Source: Enterococcus sp. MMGLQ5-1 (GTDB lineage Bacteria; Bacillota; Bacilli; Lactobacillales; Streptococcaceae). From it: DNA of 64,000 nucleotides. How positions within the stretch are numbered: position 1 is the first letter of the stretch; every line of letters begins with the position of its first letter. The stretch lies in NCBI RefSeq assembly GCF_013155265.1, contig NZ_JABJXU010000012.1, positions 1 to 64,000 on the forward strand, written 5' to 3'. The notes under the pieces are model-generated. The model ran no database searches. It was not told the origin of the DNA and saw only the letters and a list, made by a program, of their open reading frames with translations. Position numbers and translations under genes: made by a program. Positions 8,105 to 16,789 of this stretch are shown here, one piece after another.

Positions 8105-9829
8105 CTATTCCCCAACGATTTCGTTAATCTCATGCTCTAGTACATCTAATTTAGCTTCTGCTGTCTCAAATGAATCCGACTGCGTTGCCAAATAGAATTT
8201 GATTTTAGGTTCAGTACCAGAAGGTCGAACGGCAACCCATGAACCATCAGCTAGTTGATATTTTAAAACATTTGATGGTGGTGTCGTTAGCTTTTCTACT
8301 TGACCGTCTACAATTTTAGTCAACTCTAAAAAGTCTTCCGTAATCACCACATTGGTATTATTTAATTTTTCAGGGGCAGATTTTCTAAACTTATCCATGA
8401 TGTTTTTAATCTTAGCAGAGCCATCAATGCCTGACAGGGTCACTGAAATCGTTCTTTCGGCAAAATAACCATATTCTTTAAAAATATCCTGTAAGCCATC
8501 ATATAAGGTTTTGCCCTGTGACTTATAAAAGGCAACTACTTCGGCAGTCAGTAAAGCTGCCTGAATTGCGTCTTTATCACGCACAAAAGGTTTGATTAGA
8601 TAGCCATAGCTTTCTTCAAAGCCAAACATATAGGTATTTGAGCCGGTTTCTTCAAATTGTTCAATTTTTTCAGCAATAAATTTAAAACCAGTTAAAACAT
8701 TTTGTGTTTCGACACCATAGCTATTGGCGATAACTGTTGGTAATTCACTGGAAACAATTGATTTAATAATAGTTGCATTATCTGGTAATGTGCCAGCTTG
8801 CTTATGCGCTTCTAAAATATACTTAGTTAGAATCGCACCAATTTGATTACCTGATAAAACTGTATAGTCTCCATCCTCAGTCCGAACAGCTACGCCTAAG
8901 CGGTCAGCATCTGGATCGGTCGCAATCAAAACATCAGCATCTTCTTTTTTACCTAATTCAATTGCCAAATTAAAAGCTGATTTCGCCTCTGGATTAGGTG
9001 ATTTAACTGTTGGAAAATCACCATCCGGAATCGCTTGTGCCTCAACGACTTTAATTTGCTCAAAGCCGGCTTGCGCCAACGCCTTGCGACCAAGCATTTC
9101 ACCAGTACCGTGCAACGGTGTAAAGACTAGCTTTAAGTCCTTACCGACCGTTTTAATTAATTCTGAATTAATCGTTACATCTTTAATTAATTCCAAGTAT
9201 TTATTATCAATTACTTCACCGATAATTTGGATTAAACCGCTCGCTTTTGCTTCTGTCTCATCCGCCACTTCGATTGTTAATGGACTTTCGATGCCACGAA
9301 TAAATTCAGTTAGGGCGTCTGCATCATGTGGCGGCATTTGCGCACCATCTTCACCATAGACCTTATAACCATTATACGGTGCTGGATTATGAGATGCAGT
9401 AATCATAATACCTGCTAGGGCATTTAATTCACGCACTGCAAATGAAAGCTCCGGCGTTGGTCTGAGGCTTTCAAAAATAAATGACGGAATATCATGCTTT
9501 GCAAGTACCTTACCCGCCTCCATTGCAAATTCAGGTGAAAAGTGACGAGAATCATAAGCGATTGCAACGCCACGTTTTTTTTCTGCTTCGCCCTTAGATG
9601 ACATTAATAATGCTAAACCTTCGGTTGCCTGACGAACTGTGTAGATATTCATACGATTAATACCAACACCAATAAAGCCTCGCATTCCAGCGGTGCCGAA
9701 TTCTAGCGGTGCGTAAAAAGCGTCTTCTAGTTTTTTTTCATCATTGGAAATTAAAGCAAGCTCCTCTTTTAAATTTGAAGCTAAATGATTAAATTGTTGC
9801 CATTCTTGATAATTATTTTCCCAAGACAT
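8105..9829 (-). CDS. pgm: Phospho-sugar mutase (phosphoglucomutase)
   Basis: This alpha-D-phosphohexomutase interconverts glucose-6-phosphate and glucose-1-phosphate, feeding nucleotide sugars such as dTDP-rhamnose (rmlACB at 59414-61960). The phosphoserine loop TASHNP centres on S146, the metal loop DPDADR is at 305-310, and the phosphate-binding RPSGTEPK is near the C-terminus. I chose the ATG at 9829 (MSWENNYQEW, 574 residues) because GAGGAGGG lies just upstream; an upstream ATG at 9862 has no such site. Being next to the coaBC cluster is typical of streptococci. Confidence 0.93.
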   Translation of the reverse strand: MSWENNYQEWQQFNHLASNLKEELALISNDEKKLEDAFYAPLEFGTAGMRGFIGVGINRMNIYTVRQATEGLALLMSSKGEAEKKRGVAIAYDSRHFSPEFAMEAGKVLAKHDIPSFIFESLRPTPELSFAVRELNALAGIMITASHNPAPYNGYKVYGEDGAQMPPHDADALTEFIRGIESPLTIEVADETEAKASGLIQIIGEVIDNKYLELIKDVTINSELIKTVGKDLKLVFTPLHGTGEMLGRKALAQAGFEQIKVVEAQAIPDGDFPTVKSPNPEAKSAFNLAIELGKKEDADVLIATDPDADRLGVAVRTEDGDYTVLSGNQIGAILTKYILEAHKQAGTLPDNATIIKSIVSSELPTVIANSYGVETQNVLTGFKFIAEKIEQFEETGSNTYMFGFEESYGYLIKPFVRDKDAIQAALLTAEVVAFYKSQGKTLYDGLQDIFKEYGYFAERTISVTLSGIDGSAKIKNIMDKFRKSAPEKLNNTNVVITEDFLELTKIVDGQVEKLTTPPSNVLKYQLADGSWVAVRPSGTEPKIKFYLATQSDSFETAEAKLDVLEHEINEIVGE

Positions 9830-9914
9830 AATACCCTCCTCTATTGATGTACTACAGGTCAATTATATACTTTTAGCTAATAATATTAAAGCGATTGCAG
9901 GGATAATCTAAAAA

Positions 9915-10574
9915 TTACAAATACTTACTTGCTTCACGAATACTGAGTTTCGATAAACCCAAAGTATTTTGTATGATAAAATTACGAACCCAAGCTTTAT
10001 CGGTTTTGGAATATTCACGTAAACTCCAGCCGATTGCTTTGTTAATAAAAAATTCCGTTTGATTTAAATTATTAATAATGATTTGGCTTAATAAATCGGT
10101 GTTTGTTCGTTCTTTCCTCAATAATTGATGATCAATTGCAATTCGTCTCAGCCAAATATCATCAGCAAGAGACCAGCTTAGCATCAATTGGTCAACGCGT
10201 GAGTCCTTTAAGCCAATGTTGCCAATCACTCGGTCAAAGCCGTCAATTGTATCCCACCATTGTTTATGCTTAACAAAATAAAATAAATAACTATCAATGT
10301 CCTCATACTTCAGATAGGCTTGCAGCCGTGCCAAATAATCGATTACAAAATATTGACATTCACGGTGCGGATTTTCAAATGCTGTCTGCAACAATTGCCA
10401 ATCAATAATTTTATTTTTTTTAGCCTCCTTCAAGTCTGATTGATAAATTTTCTTTCGAATAGGTGTTTGAATCCCATAAAATTTAAATTGATGACGCATA
10501 TATTTACTCATTTGTATAGCACGCTCAGAATTCGCCTGCTGTTCAAATTGATGAATTAATTCTTGATAAATCAT
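9915..10574 (-). CDS. DNA alkylation repair glycosylase, AlkD family
   Basis: AlkD-family HEAT-repeat glycosylases remove N3- and N7-alkylated purines. The 219-residue protein carries family signatures: FYGIQTPIRKK (residues 33-43), WWDTIDGFD near 105-113 with the expected Trp-Asp pair, WLRRIAI, and FINKAIGWSLREYSK. No signal peptide. It follows the ECF gene by ten bases, so it is likely the last gene of the coaB-coaC-ECF-alkD run. Confidence 0.87.
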   Translation of the reverse strand: MIYQELIHQFEQQANSERAIQMSKYMRHQFKFYGIQTPIRKKIYQSDLKEAKKNKIIDWQLLQTAFENPHRECQYFVIDYLARLQAYLKYEDIDSYLFYFVKHKQWWDTIDGFDRVIGNIGLKDSRVDQLMLSWSLADDIWLRRIAIDHQLLRKERTNTDLLSQIIINNLNQTEFFINKAIGWSLREYSKTDKAWVRNFIIQNTLGLSKLSIREASKYL

Positions 10575-10584
10575 AGCGCAGCCC

Positions 10585-11175
10585 TTACTTACTCACTTTT
10601 TGATAAACATTAACCACTAAAACAGTAATCACACCTGCACAGACAGCTTCAAAGACACCGTTTGTTAAAATAATCGCTAAAATCGCATTGTATAAAACAT
10701 TCACATTTTTGCCAACCATTACTGCATAAGGCTCTTTAAAGATAAAAAAGATGAGATTCATTACAAGAATCGTATTGGTTAAAGAGCCTGCAACACCCGC
10801 AATTACACAAGCTAGCCTACCTCTTTTTTTAAATAACTGAAAAACATAATAGGCAACAATACCAATTAAAATTCGAGGCAGCAATGCAATGATAATCGCA
10901 CGCCAATCACCATTCGCCGTCCCCGGTACAGCAACTAGTGGTGAAAAAATAAAATTACCCTGTAATGTTGCTCGAAACAGGCTAATCAAGCCAAAAATAC
11001 CACCCAAAACGCCACCATAAACTGGACCTAACAAAATACCACCAACAATAACTGGAATATGCATAATAGTCGGATTCAATGGTGGAATTGGAATAAATCC
11101 TAATGGTGTAAATGCCAATAAAAAAAGCAGTGCCACTAAAATGGCTAAAGTCGTTGTTTTTCTCGTTTGTGTCAT
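10585..11175 (-). CDS. panT: ECF transporter S component, probably pantothenate-specific
   Basis: A 196-residue hydrophobic protein with five to six predicted membrane helices. It is the substrate-capture subunit of an energy-coupling-factor transporter; the shared EcfA/A'/T module is not in this window. Residues near LVAVPGTANGDW (about 81-92) lie in a predicted loop. Overlap with coaC by four bases and linkage to coaB suggest the substrate is pantothenate, the CoA precursor. The specificity is inferred from context. Confidence 0.85.
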   Translation of the reverse strand: MTQTRKTTTLAILVALLFLLAFTPLGFIPIPPLNPTIMHIPVIVGGILLGPVYGGVLGGIFGLISLFRATLQGNFIFSPLVAVPGTANGDWRAIIIALLPRILIGIVAYYVFQLFKKRGRLACVIAGVAGSLTNTILVMNLIFFIFKEPYAVMVGKNVNVLYNAILAIILTNGVFEAVCAGVITVLVVNVYQKVSK

Positions 11176-11711
11176 GTCAAAATCCCCTTCACGCTTTCAA
11201 TAATTTTATCAACTTCAGCTAATGCGCCTTTGCCTAAATCACCACAGGCTAATAATGCCGTTCTTGGCTCAATTTCTGTATAACCGAAGACTTTCAGTCG
11301 TGAGATATTCTCTTGAGTTATCGGATTTTCATACATTTTAGTATTCATTGCAGGTGCGATGACCTTTTTAACGTCCCCCCCTAACGCTAAAGCAATACTC
11401 GTAATGCTGTTATCCGCGAAACCATAGGCAAGTTTTGCAATTGTATCTGCTGATGCAGGCGCCACTAAAAATAAATCCGCCTTTTTCGCTAATTCGATAT
11501 GATTCACTTTCCCAGCTACCTTTTCAGCCATGACATCAATTGTCACAGAATGATTAGATAGAACTTCAAAAGTTAGTGGTGTAATAAAATGTGTGGCTGC
11601 TTCACTCATAACAACATGCACCTCAAAGCCCGCCTTGACCAGCTGGCTTGTGATATCTGCTGCCTTGTATGCCGAAATACTACCGGTTACTGCTAGAACA
11701 ATCGTTTTCAT
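11172..11711 (-). CDS. coaC: Phosphopantothenoylcysteine decarboxylase
   Basis: CoaC decarboxylates 4'-phosphopantothenoylcysteine to 4'-phosphopantetheine with bound FMN. It has the flavoprotein N-terminus VTGSISAYKAAD (residues 8-19), the PAMN motif (APAMNTKMYENP, near 118-129) and the substrate-clamp Cys in LLACGDLGKG. At 179 residues it is a stand-alone enzyme, unlike the fused CoaBC of many bacteria. Its start lies inside the 3' end of coaB (32-base overlap). Confidence 0.93.
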   Translation of the reverse strand: MKTIVLAVTGSISAYKAADITSQLVKAGFEVHVVMSEAATHFITPLTFEVLSNHSVTIDVMAEKVAGKVNHIELAKKADLFLVAPASADTIAKLAYGFADNSITSIALALGGDVKKVIAPAMNTKMYENPITQENISRLKVFGYTEIEPRTALLACGDLGKGALAEVDKIIESVKGILT

Positions 11712-12399
11712 AAGCTATATCTCCTATTTTTTGTAGAATTAATTCACTAATTTCTTGCTTTGTTTCCACTCGCTCAACCTGATCTTTGCCAACCATAAAA
11801 CCGATATGTTGGTTTGGAGAAATTTGAGTCAAATCATTAGCTAGAATATAATCGGCATGATTTTTGATTATGGATTTTTGAGCAGCTTCAATCAATTCAG
11901 CATCTGAAACATCGACTAGCAGCTTAAAACCAATTAATAGAATTTGTGGCTGCCACGCTTTAATTTGTTGAATAATTTTTGGATTTTGATTTAATAAAAT
12001 TACCTGCTGCTCGGCCTTTGATGAAACTTTTTTAGATTGATTTGCAATTGTTTTTAAATCAGCATTGTCACGAACTAGCTTGATAAAATCTTCAAGATCA
12101 ATCATTGCCTGAGGTGCATAATCACTAACTGCCATTGCATGAACGATGGCCTGGCTCTTAGGTACTTCCTCAGCAAGACAGTGAGCAAGCTCGGCGGTTG
12201 TCTCAAGGATCATTGTTATTAAGTTTTTATGTTTATTGGGCTTAACAGCATTTATGGTCGTCACCAAAACAACTTCATGTCCCGCTGATAATAATTTTTC
12301 TGTAATTAATTTTCCTAGCGCACCTGTTGAATGATTGGTAATTTTACGAACCTGATCAATTGGTTCACTGGTGCCACCGCTTGTTACAATAACTCTCAT
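11680..12399 (-). CDS. coaB: Phosphopantothenate-cysteine ligase
   Basis: CoaB joins cysteine to 4'-phosphopantothenate in CoA synthesis. The N-terminal nucleotide-binding motif is VTSGGTSEPID; further signatures are ITNHSTGALG and the VHAMAVSDY region, with NDL near the C-terminus. I chose the ATG at 12399 (MRVIVTSGGT, 239 residues), downstream of AAAGGAGG; starts further upstream add residues without an RBS. First gene of the CoA run. Confidence 0.9.
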   Translation of the reverse strand: MRVIVTSGGTSEPIDQVRKITNHSTGALGKLITEKLLSAGHEVVLVTTINAVKPNKHKNLITMILETTAELAHCLAEEVPKSQAIVHAMAVSDYAPQAMIDLEDFIKLVRDNADLKTIANQSKKVSSKAEQQVILLNQNPKIIQQIKAWQPQILLIGFKLLVDVSDAELIEAAQKSIIKNHADYILANDLTQISPNQHIGFMVGKDQVERVETKQEISELILQKIGDIAYENDCSSSNR

Positions 12400-12645
12400 C
12401 ATACCTCCTTTAATCAATGCAAGATGCATATAAACTGAAACTTTATAATCCTCAGATTGAAAGAATACTTAATTTTATAATACTATTTTTGTTTTGCAAG
12501 ATAAAGTTTATTCATCTTTTCAAATCTATCGCATTCATTATTTTTAATTAATAAAAAATAATTTTAAATCAATAAAAAAAGCAATCAATAAAATGACTAC
12601 TTTTTAACAGATAGTTATAGCATAATTTATTTTCAAGCTTTATAA

Positions 12646-13041
12646 TCAATCGACAAAAACAATCGATTCTGCAATTTTTATATTTGGAGCTAAGGACTGA
12701 ATTACTGGACAATTTGGCGCAACCATTTTTAAACAGCGTTTAATACGTTCTTGCAAGTCTGCCGCTGCCTTGACATAAAAGGTAAGTTCAATTTTAGCAA
12801 CCGGACTTGCACGTCGTGTTTCATCTCGATCATATGTCACTTCTATCCGTTCAAGGATAAATGGAATTTTAGAATTATTTAAAATGGAGGCTAGTACATA
12901 ACCACCACAGCTCGCTGCTGCTGCTACTAGCATTTGGACCGGTGAATAGCCTGCGTCCTTCTTTAAAATCCACTTAACGCCTTCTTTTTTTAATAAAAGC
13001 TGCTCATTATCAGCCGAAACAACTATTTTTTCAATTGACAT
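12646..13041 (-). CDS. OsmC/Ohr-family protein
   Basis: A 131-residue OsmC-like thiol peroxidase fold. The two redox cysteines expected of the family are present: AAASCGGYV (near residue 45) and VAPNCPVIQ (near residue 112). Such proteins reduce organic hydroperoxides or remain uncharacterised. It overlaps oppF by eleven bases, so it is the last gene of the opp operon, an unusual partner for a peptide transporter. Confidence 0.85.
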   Translation of the reverse strand: MSIEKIVVSADNEQLLLKKEGVKWILKKDAGYSPVQMLVAAAASCGGYVLASILNNSKIPFILERIEVTYDRDETRRASPVAKIELTFYVKAAADLQERIKRCLKMVAPNCPVIQSLAPNIKIAESIVFVD

Positions 13042-13927
13042 ACTTATCTCTCCTTACAAAATGGTTCTCATTAATTTGCTGCCATTCAAATACATCAGCT
13101 AGACGAATTGTTTCTACAATTTCATTATCAAAAAGTGACAGACGGGCCAATTTTGGATCAGCAATGGGCGCTGCCGCTAATAGTTTTTTCGTATATGGAT
13201 GCTGTGGATTATTAAATAGCTGCTCAGTCGAAGCTAATTCTACCAGTTGTCCTTGATACATGACAGCAATTCGATCAGAAATATGACGAATGACTGATAA
13301 ATCATGTGAAATAAAGAGATAGGATAGCTTTAAATTTTTTTGAAGCTCCTGTAATAAATGAATAATTTGTGATTGAATTGAAACATCTAAAGCCGAGGTA
13401 GGTTCATCACATAAAATAAATTCAGGCTGATTGACAACAGCTCTAGCAATACCAATACGTTGTCTTTGCCCGCCACTAAAGGCCCGTGGAAACTTATTAA
13501 CCGAATCTCCTGTAATGCCAACAATTTTTAATGTTTCAATTGCTTTTTGCCTTGCCTGCGACTTTGAAATTTGCATCAATGGTTCCATTACCAATTCCAA
13601 GGCAGTCATTCTTGGGTTCAAGGCTGAATATGGATCTTGAAAAATAATTTGCATCCGCTGATTTACTTTTTTGCGCTCGTTTTTATCAAGTGACGAAATT
13701 TCTTGATTGTTATAAAAAATCTGTCCTGAGCTGAGCGATTCTAAGTTTAAAATCATTCTACCTAAAGTCGTTTTGCCACTACCCGACTCACCGACTAATC
13801 CCAAGGTTTCTCCTTTATTAATTGTTAAATTAACCTCAGACACAGCTTCAACTTGTATTTTACGCCCTCTCCAGTCCTTGCTGGTAAAAGTCTTAGAGGC
13901 ACTTACAACACGAATTAATTCAGACAC
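13031..13927 (-). CDS. oppF: Oligopeptide ABC transporter ATP-binding protein OppF
   Basis: Second ATPase of the peptide importer. Walker A is GESGSGKTT (near residue 47), the signature FSGGQRQRIGIARA, Walker B LCDEPTSALD. The C-terminal extension with QHPYTKKLLAA and PIADPK is typical of Opp/Dpp ATPases. GTG start codon directly after the oppD TGA stop. 298 residues. Confidence 0.93.
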   Translation of the reverse strand: MSELIRVVSASKTFTSKDWRGRKIQVEAVSEVNLTINKGETLGLVGESGSGKTTLGRMILNLESLSSGQIFYNNQEISSLDKNERKKVNQRMQIIFQDPYSALNPRMTALELVMEPLMQISKSQARQKAIETLKIVGITGDSVNKFPRAFSGGQRQRIGIARAVVNQPEFILCDEPTSALDVSIQSQIIHLLQELQKNLKLSYLFISHDLSVIRHISDRIAVMYQGQLVELASTEQLFNNPQHPYTKKLLAAAPIADPKLARLSLFDNEIVETIRLADVFEWQQINENHFVRRDKYVN

Positions 13928-14803
13928 TCAATCAGCTCCTTTTTCTAACCAAACACGATGAGTTGGCGATAGTTGATGTAAAACAAGCTTATCCGGCAAA
14001 TTTTGCTGATAATTAAACACCTTTAATGCTTTAGTATTATCACCAAGCTGTGCTGCCGCCAAAAGCTGCTTCGTATAGGAATGAGCGGGCTGATAGAATA
14101 TTTCCTCGGTTGAGCCTGCTTCAACAATTCGACCTTGATACATCACCTGAATAAAATCACACATTCCAGCAACAACCCCAAAATCATGAGTTACTAATAT
14201 AACTGATAAATCTGCCTCATTTTTTAGAGAAAGGATCAGCCTTAAAATTTGCGCTTGAATCGTAACATCTAATGCCGTTGTAGGTTCATCAGCAATTAAT
14301 AGCGTCGGCTTGGCGAGTAAAGCCATTGCAATTAAAACTCGCTGTCGCATGCCACCAGAAAGCTCATGCGGAAACTGTCTAAAGCGTTCTGTCGGGTTGG
14401 AAATACCAACTTTTTCTAATTCTGCTATCGCTAAAGCCTTGCCTTCTTTGCGTGTCACCTTTTGAAAGCGCTGAATAACTTCAATCAGATGATAACCAAT
14501 GGTTCGAACTGGATCAAGTGCCGTCATCGGATCCTGAAAAATCATTGAAATCGGCAGCTTATCTTTCTGATTAACAGCTTCATCATTAAACTTATAGCTC
14601 GTAAAGCTAGCCGTTAGTCGATCAGGCAGGAGATTCATAAGACTTTTCATCACAATACTTTTACCGCTGCCAGATTCGCCAACAATGCCCACTATATGAC
14701 CTCTAGGAATTGTTAAATCAATCCCCTTGACAAGAGGATAAGAAATATTTCGATGATGATAATCAATATTTAAATTATTAATTTCAATAAGATTATTAGC
14801 CAT
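13928..14803 (-). CDS. oppD: Oligopeptide ABC transporter ATP-binding protein OppD
   Basis: First ATPase of the peptide importer: Walker A GESGSGKS, signature LSGGMRQRVLIAMALLAKP, Walker B IADEPTTALD, and the Opp C-terminal segment HSYTKQLLAA. At 291 residues it is shorter than many OppD proteins (about 330), consistent with a compact C-terminal domain lacking an obvious iron-sulfur cysteine cluster. It begins six bases after oppC. Confidence 0.93.
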   Translation of the reverse strand: MANNLIEINNLNIDYHHRNISYPLVKGIDLTIPRGHIVGIVGESGSGKSIVMKSLMNLLPDRLTASFTSYKFNDEAVNQKDKLPISMIFQDPMTALDPVRTIGYHLIEVIQRFQKVTRKEGKALAIAELEKVGISNPTERFRQFPHELSGGMRQRVLIAMALLAKPTLLIADEPTTALDVTIQAQILRLILSLKNEADLSVILVTHDFGVVAGMCDFIQVMYQGRIVEAGSTEEIFYQPAHSYTKQLLAAAQLGDNTKALKVFNYQQNLPDKLVLHQLSPTHRVWLEKGAD

Positions 14804-14809
14804 AGATAA

Positions 14810-15643
14810 TTACGTCTCCTCTCGTTGAATGATTGATTTAATCATATCACCAATATTATTAAATGAGTAAATTGTAAGCACCACAAACAGTCCAGGTAAA
14901 ATCGCCATATATGGTGCTCTTTGCAGGCTACTTTGCGCATTTTGTAGAAGGCTCCCCCACGAAGCCATCGGCTGTTGAATGCCCATACCTAAAAAGCTTA
15001 ATGCCGATTCGGTCATAATCGCACTCGAAATGCTAGATGAGGCTGCAACAATCAAGGTTGGCAACGCTGAGGGCAAGATATGTTTGCTAAGGATACTAAT
15101 CCAGCTTTCTCCTAAAAACTGAGAATAAACTACATACTCTCTCTCCTTTGCTGAAAGTGTTTCTCCTCGAATTAATCGTGCAATACGCATCCAAGAAAAA
15201 CCACCAATCACAATAATAATCGTCGTTAAACCGGGCTTCAAAAAAACACTAAGTACAATTACCAGCACTAGCCAAGGGATAGAAGACAGAACATCAACCA
15301 AGCGCATCAAAAGACTATCAATAATTCCACCAAAATAGCCAGCAATTAAACCGACAAGCGTCCCGATTGTTGTCGCTGTAATCATTGCCAAAATACCAAC
15401 CAATAAGGAAACGCGACCACCATAAAGCACTCGAATAAAATAGTCTCTGCCAATTTCATCTGTTCCGAATAAATGCTCCCAGCTTGGAGCTTGAGACATA
15501 TTACTAACATCCGTTGCATTTGGATCAATTGGAATCAGCGGTGCTGCCAAAGTTAAAATAAACAATAGCGTAAGAAAGATGACTGACAATAAATAAATTG
15601 GTGAAGCTAAAATTGTGTTTTTAATTCGACTAATACCTTTCAT
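14810..15643 (-). CDS. oppC: Oligopeptide ABC transporter permease OppC
   Basis: A 277-residue membrane permease with about six helices. The OppC-type N-terminal helix is followed by HLFGTDEIGRDYFIRVLYG, a signature of Dpp/Opp permeases, and the coupling EAA-like loop lies around GESWISILSKHILP. Its ATG overlaps the oppB stop (TAATG). Confidence 0.93.
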   Translation of the reverse strand: MKGISRIKNTILASPIYLLSVIFLTLLFILTLAAPLIPIDPNATDVSNMSQAPSWEHLFGTDEIGRDYFIRVLYGGRVSLLVGILAMITATTIGTLVGLIAGYFGGIIDSLLMRLVDVLSSIPWLVLVIVLSVFLKPGLTTIIIVIGGFSWMRIARLIRGETLSAKEREYVVYSQFLGESWISILSKHILPSALPTLIVAASSSISSAIMTESALSFLGMGIQQPMASWGSLLQNAQSSLQRAPYMAILPGLFVVLTIYSFNNIGDMIKSIIQREET

Positions 15644-16602
15644 TATTGCTGTCCTCCCCGTCTAATTCTTGGATCAACGACAGAATAAAGAATATCTGAT
15701 AATAAATTTCCTAAAATCACTAGGGTCGCTGATAAAAGCAGCAATGCCATAATCACTGGATAATCTAAGCTTTTGGTAGCACTCATTAGGTAAGGACCAA
15801 CACCGGGCCAACCAAAGATGGATTCCGTAATAATTGCACCGGTAACTAACATCGGTAACGCTAAGCCAATTTGAGTTACAATCGGAATCAAAATATTTCG
15901 ACTAATGTGACGACTGAAAATTTGCCACTTACTTGCTTGAAATGCTGATTGAACAGTGACATAATCTTCTGTTACCTGCTCGTTAGCTGATGCACGGATA
16001 TACCTTGTTAAGTCTGGGAAAAAGGCAACCGTCAAAGTAAGATATGGCAAAATAAAGTGAGCCAAAAAATCATTAAAATCATTCTCTCTACCCACCGTAT
16101 GCATACCGATAATTGGAAATAGATTTAAGCGATAGCCAAAGTAATAAATTAAAATCATCGCAAACCAAAAGGTTGGTACTGCAATACCGATAGAAGCAAT
16201 ACCATCTACTAAGCGATCCAATAGCTTCCCTTTATTTGCAGCAGCAATCAAGCCTAAAATGATCGCTAAAAGTAGTGCTGTTATGTAAGCAGGCAATACT
16301 AAACGAATTGTATTTGGTATTTTAATAAGCAGCTCCGCAGTAATACTTCTTTGATTAACCAGTGAATAGCCAAAATCGCCATGAATAATTTGGTTCAGCC
16401 ATTTAAAATATTGAACAAAAAAGGGATCATTTAAGCCATAGCGATCTCTGAGTAACTCGACTTGTTCACTGGACATATTTGGTGTCGTAATTGAATCAAT
16501 CACATCATAGGGTGCGAGGTGTATTAAGGAAAATACAATAAATGATATAATCAATAGTAATGGAATTGCCTGAAAAATACGTTTAAATACGTAGCTAGCC
16601 AA
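15643..16602 (-). CDS. oppB: Oligopeptide ABC transporter permease OppB
   Basis: A 319-residue permease with six predicted helices; DRYGLNDPFFVQYFKWL and GDFGYSLV are typical OppB segments, and ESIFGWPGVG is near the end. The start is a TTG at 16602 preceded by AAAGGA; translation from it gives the usual MASYVFKRIFQAIP N-terminus. Confidence 0.92.
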   Translation of the reverse strand: MASYVFKRIFQAIPLLLIISFIVFSLIHLAPYDVIDSITTPNMSSEQVELLRDRYGLNDPFFVQYFKWLNQIIHGDFGYSLVNQRSITAELLIKIPNTIRLVLPAYITALLLAIILGLIAAANKGKLLDRLVDGIASIGIAVPTFWFAMILIYYFGYRLNLFPIIGMHTVGRENDFNDFLAHFILPYLTLTVAFFPDLTRYIRASANEQVTEDYVTVQSAFQASKWQIFSRHISRNILIPIVTQIGLALPMLVTGAIITESIFGWPGVGPYLMSATKSLDYPVIMALLLLSATLVILGNLLSDILYSVVDPRIRRGGQQ

Positions 16603-16750
16603 TATTTGTTCCTTTCTTTAAAAAATAAAGCGATAAGGTGACCGTCGTGAACAAGAAACAATTTTTTTAAGATTGCATCAGCCCGCTCAGCATAAAAAAT
16701 ACTTGACTTAAGCGCACAGGGTTCGTCACCGATTTTAGATGATTCATATA

Positions 16751-16786
16751 AATAAGCTGTGACTCTGTTTCTCATCACAGCTTATT
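16751..16786 (-). terminator. Intercistronic hairpin between oppA and oppB
   Basis: A perfect 12-bp stem AATAAGCTGTGA (16751-16762) pairs with 16775-16786, starting three bases past the oppA stop. The tail on the minus strand is T-rich but short (TTATTTATATG). It probably acts as a partial terminator or mRNA-stabilising end, giving more binding protein than permease. Confidence 0.75.
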
Positions 16787-16789
16787 TTC

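Noticed and set aside
16551-16778. 75-codon minus-strand ORF between oppA and oppB
   Set aside because: It overlaps the oppB start region and the intercistronic hairpin, has no RBS, and looks unlike any protein family.
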